Of a stretch of DNA of 9,351 bases, positions 5,723 through 9,351 are shown one piece after another (within the stretch, counting starts at the first letter, position 1; every line of letters begins with the position of its first letter). The position numbers and the translations under genes are program-made. The notes under the pieces were generated by a model that saw only the letters and a list, made by a program, of their open reading frames with translations, did no database searches and was not told where the DNA came from. Source of the DNA: Marinibacterium sp039179965 (GTDB taxonomy: Bacteria; Pseudomonadota; Alphaproteobacteria; Rhodobacterales; Rhodobacteraceae); the NCBI GenBank assembly GCA_039179965.1, contig JBCDEC010000186.1:1-9351 (forward strand). Reading direction: 5' to 3'.

Positions 5723-6315
5723 CCACTCTGGACGCCCGGATCACGCAGGCCTTGGCCCGCGCGGGCCAGGCCTCCTCGGATTTCGACCTCAACCCGGAGG
5801 TGCAGCTGCCACCCGGGCGCAAACTGCGTCCGGCGGGCGTTTTGGTGTCGATTGATGTGACCGGAGACACGCCGCAGGTTCTGTTGACCAAACGCTCATC
5901 CAGGCTGAAACATCATCCCGGCCAGATCGCCTTTCCCGGCGGCAAGCAGGATGAGGGCGACGCCGATGTGGTCGATGCGGCCCTGCGCGAAGCTGAGGAA
6001 GAGGTCGCTCTGCCGCGCCCGGCCGCCCGCGTTCTTGGGGAAATGCCCGCGCACGAGACGGTGACGGGCTTCCTGGTTTCCCCGGTTATCGCGCTGGTGG
6101 AACAGCCTTTTGAGATACGGGCCGAGCCGGGGGAAGTCGACGAGGTCTTTCATGTGCCGCTGTCGCATGTGCTGAGCGAGGCCAATTTCTCGGTCCAGTC
6201 GCGGCGCTGGCGCGGCGCGCAGCGGCACTACTACACCGTGCCCTTCGGGCCCTACTACATCTGGGGCGCCACGGCCCGGATTCTGCGGGCCTTCGCGGCG
6301 CGTATGAACCCATGA
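5719..6315 (+). CDS. nudL: CoA pyrophosphatase (Nudix family, NudL-like)
   Basis: This enzyme is expected to cleave CoA and its oxidised or acylated forms to 3',5'-ADP and 4'-phosphopantetheine, trimming the CoA pool in the cytoplasm. The 198-residue protein carries the CoA-Nudix signature: LLTKRSSRLKHHPGQIAFPGG at 55-75, followed by the variant Nudix box ending LREAEEEVAL at 89-98. The irregular spacing of the box, with D81 where a glutamate is usual, is the family norm and not damage; E. coli NudL (YeaB) has the same form. Homology continues through GEMPAHETVTGFLVSPVIAL and PYYIWGATARIL near the end. The start is GTG in the overlap GTGA with the hslO stop, so translation is probably coupled. 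The stop overlaps the cca start as ATGA. Substrate is inferred from family. Confidence 0.93.
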   Translation: MTTLDARITQALARAGQASSDFDLNPEVQLPPGRKLRPAGVLVSIDVTGDTPQVLLTKRSSRLKHHPGQIAFPGGKQDEGDADVVDAALREAEEEVALPRPAARVLGEMPAHETVTGFLVSPVIALVEQPFEIRAEPGEVDEVFHVPLSHVLSEANFSVQSRRWRGAQRHYYTVPFGPYYIWGATARILRAFAARMNP

Positions 6316-7484
6316 CCAGGATCGTCGCCGACTGGCTCACGATGCCCGCGTCCCAGCGTGTCTGCGCGGTGCTCGAATCGGCGGGCCACCAAGCGCTTTT
6401 TGTCGGCGGGTGCGTGCGCAACGCCCTGATGCAGGCCCCGGTGGCGGATCTTGATATCTCCACCGATGCGCGCCCTGATCAGGTTATGCAACTGGCGCAG
6501 AAGGCCGGGATCAAGGCGGTACCAACGGGTATCGCACATGGGACCGTGACCCTTGTGCTGGACCAGGATGCCTTTGAAATCACGACGTTTCGCAGGGATA
6601 TCGAGACGGATGGACGGCGCGCCGTGGTCGCTTTTGCCGACACGATCGAAGAGGATGCGCGCCGCCGCGACTTTACCATGAACGCGCTGTATGCGCGCGC
6701 CGACGGAACGGTGATCGATCCGCTCGGCGGTCTGCCGGATTTGCAGGCCCGGCGCGTGCGGTTCATCGAACGGGCCGAGGATCGAATCCGCGAGGACTAC
6801 CTGCGCACCCTGCGTTTCTTTCGCTTTCACGCCTGGTATGGCGATCCGGACGCGGGCATGGACGCCGACGCACTGGCTGCGATTGCCGCGAACCTGGACG
6901 GGTTGGAGACGCTTTCCCGCGAGCGCGTCGGTGCCGAAACGCTCAAGCTGCTCGGCGCGCCCGATCCCGCGCCCGCCGTCGCCGCCATGCGCGCCACCGG
7001 GACGCTGGCGCGGATCCTGCCCGGAACCGATGACCGCGCCCTGGCACCCCTGGTGCATATGGAACTGCAACTTCAGCTGCCGCCTGACCCGTTGCGGCGG
7101 CTGGCCGCGCTTTGCTCTGCCGAAACGATGGCCACATTGCGACTCAGCCGGTCACAGGTGTCCCAGGCCGGCGCCATCCGGCAGGCGGCATCAGCGCCCG
7201 GCACGGCGGCGGAGCTGGGCTATCGCCTTGGTGCGGAGGTGGCGCGCGACGCGATTGTCGTACGCGCGGCGCTGATCGAGCAGCCGCTAGCCCCGACCGA
7301 TCTGGCGGCCGCCGCGCATGGCGCGCAGCAGCGATTGCCCATCAAACCGGCGGACCTGATGCCTGCCTACTCTGGCGTCGCGTTGGGTACTGTGTTGAAA
7401 AAACTGGAAAAAGACTGGATCACCTCGGGCTTTACGCTGAGCCGTGACGAGCTGTTAGCGCTATCTCGCCGCCAAGAGGGGTGA
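6312..7484 (+). CDS. cca: CCA tRNA nucleotidyltransferase
   Basis: This enzyme adds or repairs the CCA 3' end of tRNAs, using CTP and ATP without a template. The 390-residue protein is a class II nucleotidyltransferase. FVGGCVRNAL (30-39) binds the nucleotide phosphates. D46 and D48 in DLDIST hold the catalytic metals. EITTFRRDIETDG (89-101) and RRRDFTMNAL (117-126) are the next conserved motifs, the latter selecting ribose. EDYLRTLRFFRF (161-172) is the base-recognition helix, and LSRERVGAE starts the neck. The related poly(A) polymerase is less likely because the protein is compact, lacks the basic C-terminal tail of PcnB, and sits at the place where Rhodobacterales carry their single cca gene. 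It is the third gene of hslO-nudL-cca, with a 4-bp overlap at its start. No terminator-like hairpin with a T-run follows its stop. Confidence 0.95.
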   Translation: MTRIVADWLTMPASQRVCAVLESAGHQALFVGGCVRNALMQAPVADLDISTDARPDQVMQLAQKAGIKAVPTGIAHGTVTLVLDQDAFEITTFRRDIETDGRRAVVAFADTIEEDARRRDFTMNALYARADGTVIDPLGGLPDLQARRVRFIERAEDRIREDYLRTLRFFRFHAWYGDPDAGMDADALAAIAANLDGLETLSRERVGAETLKLLGAPDPAPAVAAMRATGTLARILPGTDDRALAPLVHMELQLQLPPDPLRRLAALCSAETMATLRLSRSQVSQAGAIRQAASAPGTAAELGYRLGAEVARDAIVVRAALIEQPLAPTDLAAAAHGAQQRLPIKPADLMPAYSGVALGTVLKKLEKDWITSGFTLSRDELLALSRRQEG

Positions 7485-7507
7485 CAAGACGATTTCCCTG
7501 TTGTAAT
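7481..7507 (+). promoter_or_regulatory. Possible promoter for the leader region upstream of the ABC exporter
   Basis: GTGACA (7481-7486, overlapping the cca stop codon) and TGTAAT (7502-7507) resemble -35 and -10 boxes, each matching five of six positions. The spacer of 15 bp is shorter than optimal. A transcript would begin near 7514 and cover the small ORF, the hairpins and the exporter gene. Confidence 0.35.
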
Positions 7508-7539
7508 CGATGCTCACAACTCACGTCGGAGGCATGCGT

Positions 7540-7572
7540 ATGTATCACGAGATCTGGTTTCCACACGGCTAA
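7540..7572 (+). CDS. Possible 10-residue leader peptide (small ORF)
   Basis: An ATG at 7540 opens a 10-codon frame, MYHEIWFPHG, ending in TAA at 7570. GGAGG at 7528-7532 sits 7 bases before the ATG, a stronger Shine-Dalgarno than those of several long genes in this window. An in-frame ATG at 7534 would add two residues but is only 1 base from the Shine-Dalgarno. The peptide is rich in aromatic and His/Pro residues and resembles no leader peptide I know. The single Trp argues against a tryptophan attenuator. Its stop codon lies in the loop of a hairpin (7566-7577) that overlaps two further ones, which is why a regulatory role for the exporter downstream is suggested. A chance ORF remains quite possible at this length. 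Confidence 0.35.
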   Translation: MYHEIWFPHG

Positions 7573-7612
7573 GGCCGACCGATCTTTGTGACGGTGCGGC
7601 TTAACAGCCCGC
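7566..7612 (+). promoter_or_regulatory. Three overlapping hairpins, possible attenuator
   Basis: Hairpin 1 pairs CGGC 7566-7569 with GCCG 7574-7577 (loop TAAG). Hairpin 2 pairs GCCGACC 7574-7580 with GGT(G)CGGC 7593-7600, with one bulged base. Hairpin 3 pairs GCGGCT 7596-7601 with AGCCCGC 7606-7612, also with one bulge (loop TAAC). Hairpins 1 and 3 can coexist, and hairpin 2 excludes both, as in leader-peptide attenuators. There is no T-run after hairpin 3, so it is not an intrinsic terminator. Stems are short, and such pairings occur by chance in GC-rich DNA. Confidence 0.3.
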
Positions 7613-7646
7613 CCACGCGCATCAACACCCCTTTGTACTAGATATG

Positions 7647-7660
7647 CTCCGCATGCGGAG
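7647..7660. repeat. Perfect 14-bp palindrome upstream of the ABC exporter
   Basis: CTCCGCATGCGGAG is its own reverse complement over all 14 bases. It ends 18 bases before the exporter ATG and directly follows an AT-richer patch (TACTAGATATG, 7636-7646) that could serve as a -10 region. It could be a repressor operator or a hairpin that sequesters the weak ribosome-binding site. It has no T-run, so it is not a terminator. Confidence 0.5.
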
Positions 7661-7678
7661 TTCCGACAGGCAACACTC

Positions 7679-9351
7679 ATGTTCCGTTTTTTCGAGACTC
7701 TGGTCGACCCCTATGTCGACTATACCGAGACCAATCGCCCCGACCCTGGTCTGTGGGCCTTCTTCAAGAGCTACACCAAGCCCTTCTTTCGGGTGTACTG
7801 GGTCACCGGGCTGATTTCCGTGGTGGTTGCCATCGTCGAAATCGGCCTCATCGGCTATATGGGCCGGATTGTCGATCTGCTGGTCGGAGATCCCGCGCAG
7901 GTCTGGGCCGATCATGGCACCGAGTTCATTCTGGCCGCCTTGCTCATCCTTGTGTTGCGCCCGGCGCTGCACGGGGTGGATGTCTTGCTGCTCAACAACA
8001 CGATGCTGCCCAATGTGACCACGCTCATTCGCTGGCGCGCGCATCGCCATGTGCTCAAGCAGTCTGTCGGCTGGTTTGAAAACGACTTCGCCGGGCGCAT
8101 CGCCAACCGGATGGCGCAGACGCCGATGGCGGCCAGTGAGGCGGTCTTTCAAACCTTTGACGCCATTACCTTTTCGCTTGCCTATCTGGTCGGGGCGGCG
8201 GTTCTTCTGATGGCTGCTGACATTCGGCTGCTGTTGCCCCTTCTGCTCTGGTTTGCTGCCTATGCGGTGCTGATGCGCTGGACGCTGCGGCGTGTTGGCC
8301 CGGCGAGTGAGGCCTTTTCCGACGCGCGGTCGGAGCTGACCGGCCGCATGGTTGACAGCTATTCCAACATCCACTCCGTGAAGATGTTCGCACATACCGA
8401 AAAGGAACTGGACTACGCCAAAGAGGCCATCGAGCAGACCCGGCAGACCGGCTATGTGGAGATGCGCATTTTCACGACGATGGAGCTGGTGCTCGTCACG
8501 CTGAACGGGTTGCTGATCGTCGGCGTTGTGGGCTGGGGCATGGCGCTATGGATGCAGGGCGCGGCAAGCGTTGGCATTGTGGCCGCGGCCACCGCGCTGA
8601 CGCTGCGGCTGAATGCAATGACCGGCTGGATCATGTGGGCGCTGACGACGTTCTTCCAGCAATTGGGGATCGTCCGCGAAGGGCTGCAGACAATTTCCCA
8701 GCCCATCGATCTGGTGGATGCTGCCGACGCCAGACATCTGGCCTTCGATGGCGGGCGGATCGACGTCGACGCGCTCAGCCATCACTACGGCAAGGGGGTC
8801 GGCGGGCTTGACGGTATCAGCCTGACCATTGAGCCGGGGCAAAAGGTGGGTCTGATCGGTCGGTCCGGCGCGGGAAAGTCCACGCTCGTCAAACTCTTGC
8901 TGCGGTTCTACGACGTCGAGGACGGGCGGATCCTGATCGACGGGCAGAACATCTGCGCGGTCACCCAGGACAGCCTGCGTCGCCATATTGGCATGGTCCA
9001 GCAAGACAGCGCCCTGTTGCACCGTTCGGTGCGCGAGAACATTCTTTATGGGCGCCCGGACGCCAGCGAGGATGACATGATCGCCGCTGCCCGGCAGGCC
9101 GAAGCCCATGAGTTCATCCAAAGCCTTGCCGATCCGCAGGGCCGGACGGGTTATGATGCCCATGTGGGCGAACGCGGCGTGAAACTGTCCGGTGGACAGC
9201 GCCAGCGCATCACGCTGGCGCGGGTCATTCTGAAAAATGCGCCGATCCTGGTCCTGGACGAAGCGACCTCGGCGCTGGATTCCGAGGTCGAAGCCGCGAT
9301 CCAGCATACGCTCTATGGCATGATGGAGGGCAAGACCGTCATCGCCATCGC
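7679..9351 (+). CDS. ABC exporter, fused membrane and ATP-binding domains (partial)
   Basis: This is a half-transporter of the multidrug/lipid exporter type. It would act as a dimer in the inner membrane, exporting an unknown substrate with ATP. The first 557 codons are present; a full protein of about 600 residues is expected, so roughly the last 40-50 are missing, including the H-loop histidine, which should follow the last visible TVIAIA. The membrane domain spans about residues 40-340. The nucleotide-binding domain has Walker A GRSGAGKST (394-402, K400), the Q-loop at VQQDSALL, signature LSGGQRQR (503-510), and Walker B ILVLDE with D527 and catalytic E528, followed by the D-loop SALD. All ATPase residues visible are intact. 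The ATG at 7679 has only a weak Shine-Dalgarno (AGG at 7668-7670). These genes often occur in pairs, so a partner half-transporter may follow. The substrate cannot be inferred. Confidence 0.93.
   Translation, partial: MFRFFETLVDPYVDYTETNRPDPGLWAFFKSYTKPFFRVYWVTGLISVVVAIVEIGLIGYMGRIVDLLVGDPAQVWADHGTEFILAALLILVLRPALHGVDVLLLNNTMLPNVTTLIRWRAHRHVLKQSVGWFENDFAGRIANRMAQTPMAASEAVFQTFDAITFSLAYLVGAAVLLMAADIRLLLPLLLWFAAYAVLMRWTLRRVGPASEAFSDARSELTGRMVDSYSNIHSVKMFAHTEKELDYAKEAIEQTRQTGYVEMRIFTTMELVLVTLNGLLIVGVVGWGMALWMQGAASVGIVAAATALTLRLNAMTGWIMWALTTFFQQLGIVREGLQTISQPIDLVDAADARHLAFDGGRIDVDALSHHYGKGVGGLDGISLTIEPGQKVGLIGRSGAGKSTLVKLLLRFYDVEDGRILIDGQNICAVTQDSLRRHIGMVQQDSALLHRSVRENILYGRPDASEDDMIAAARQAEAHEFIQSLADPQGRTGYDAHVGERGVKLSGGQRQRITLARVILKNAPILVLDEATSALDSEVEAAIQHTLYGMMEGKTVIAI

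Noticed and set aside
5929..6016. Degenerate Nudix box in the CoA pyrophosphatase as evidence of inactivation
   Set aside because: The altered spacing and the Asp at residue 81 are normal for CoA-Nudix (NudL) enzymes.
7485..7678. tRNA, small stable RNA or known riboswitch in the gap before the ABC exporter
   Set aside because: No cloverleaf, no SRP, 6S or tmRNA hallmark and no riboswitch core I recognise. Only the short hairpins and small ORF listed above are seen.
1..9351. Mobile elements, CRISPR, integrase sites or defence genes
   Set aside because: No transposase, integrase, regularly spaced repeats or atypical base composition were seen. All long genes are ordinary chromosomal families in consistent context.

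Overview
The window is GC-rich, densely coded chromosomal DNA from an alphaproteobacterium, most likely a member of the Rhodobacteraceae (Roseobacter group). The evidence is the character of the proteins: a short-form IlvA, a roughly 330-residue Hsp33, and a receiver-PP2C phosphatase of the kind R. capsulatus calls RbaY. Very short intergenic gaps and the gene order ilvA / hpt / receiver-phosphatase / Nudix / hslO / CoA pyrophosphatase / cca / ABC exporter fit the same group. There is no insertion sequence, phage gene, CRISPR array, rRNA or tRNA, and it reads as core chromosome rather than a genomic island.

Left part (1-2386): the 5' end of argG (argininosuccinate synthase) leaves the window on the minus strand. 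Divergent from it is an unrecognised polytopic membrane protein (357-1094), followed by biosynthetic threonine ammonia-lyase ilvA (1151-2386).

Middle part (2391-4206): two signalling genes are transcribed away from each other across a 205-bp gap. One is a small stand-alone Hpt phosphotransfer protein (minus). The other is a receiver domain fused to a PP2C/SpoIIE-type serine/threonine phosphatase (plus). Together they look like the phosphorelay input and the phosphatase output of a partner-switching (anti-sigma/anti-anti-sigma) pathway. No histidine kinase, anti-sigma factor or anti-anti-sigma factor lies in the window.

Right-centre (4213-7484): a minus-strand Nudix hydrolase faces away from the tight operon hslO-nudL-cca, whose members overlap by 4 bp (GTGA, ATGA). 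The operon makes the redox chaperone Hsp33, a CoA pyrophosphatase and the tRNA CCA-adding enzyme. A sequence resembling the alphaproteobacterial RpoH (heat-shock) promoter sits upstream of hslO and overlaps the ribosome-binding site of the divergent Nudix gene.

Right end (7485-9351): a 194-bp non-coding stretch precedes an ABC exporter (TMD-NBD fusion) that runs off the window. This stretch is the least explained DNA here. It holds a promoter-like element, a 10-codon ORF with a strong Shine-Dalgarno, three overlapping hairpins that could form in mutually exclusive ways (attenuator topology), and a perfect 14-bp palindrome just before the exporter. It is the best candidate in the window for an undescribed regulatory element, although every part of it is a prediction from sequence alone.
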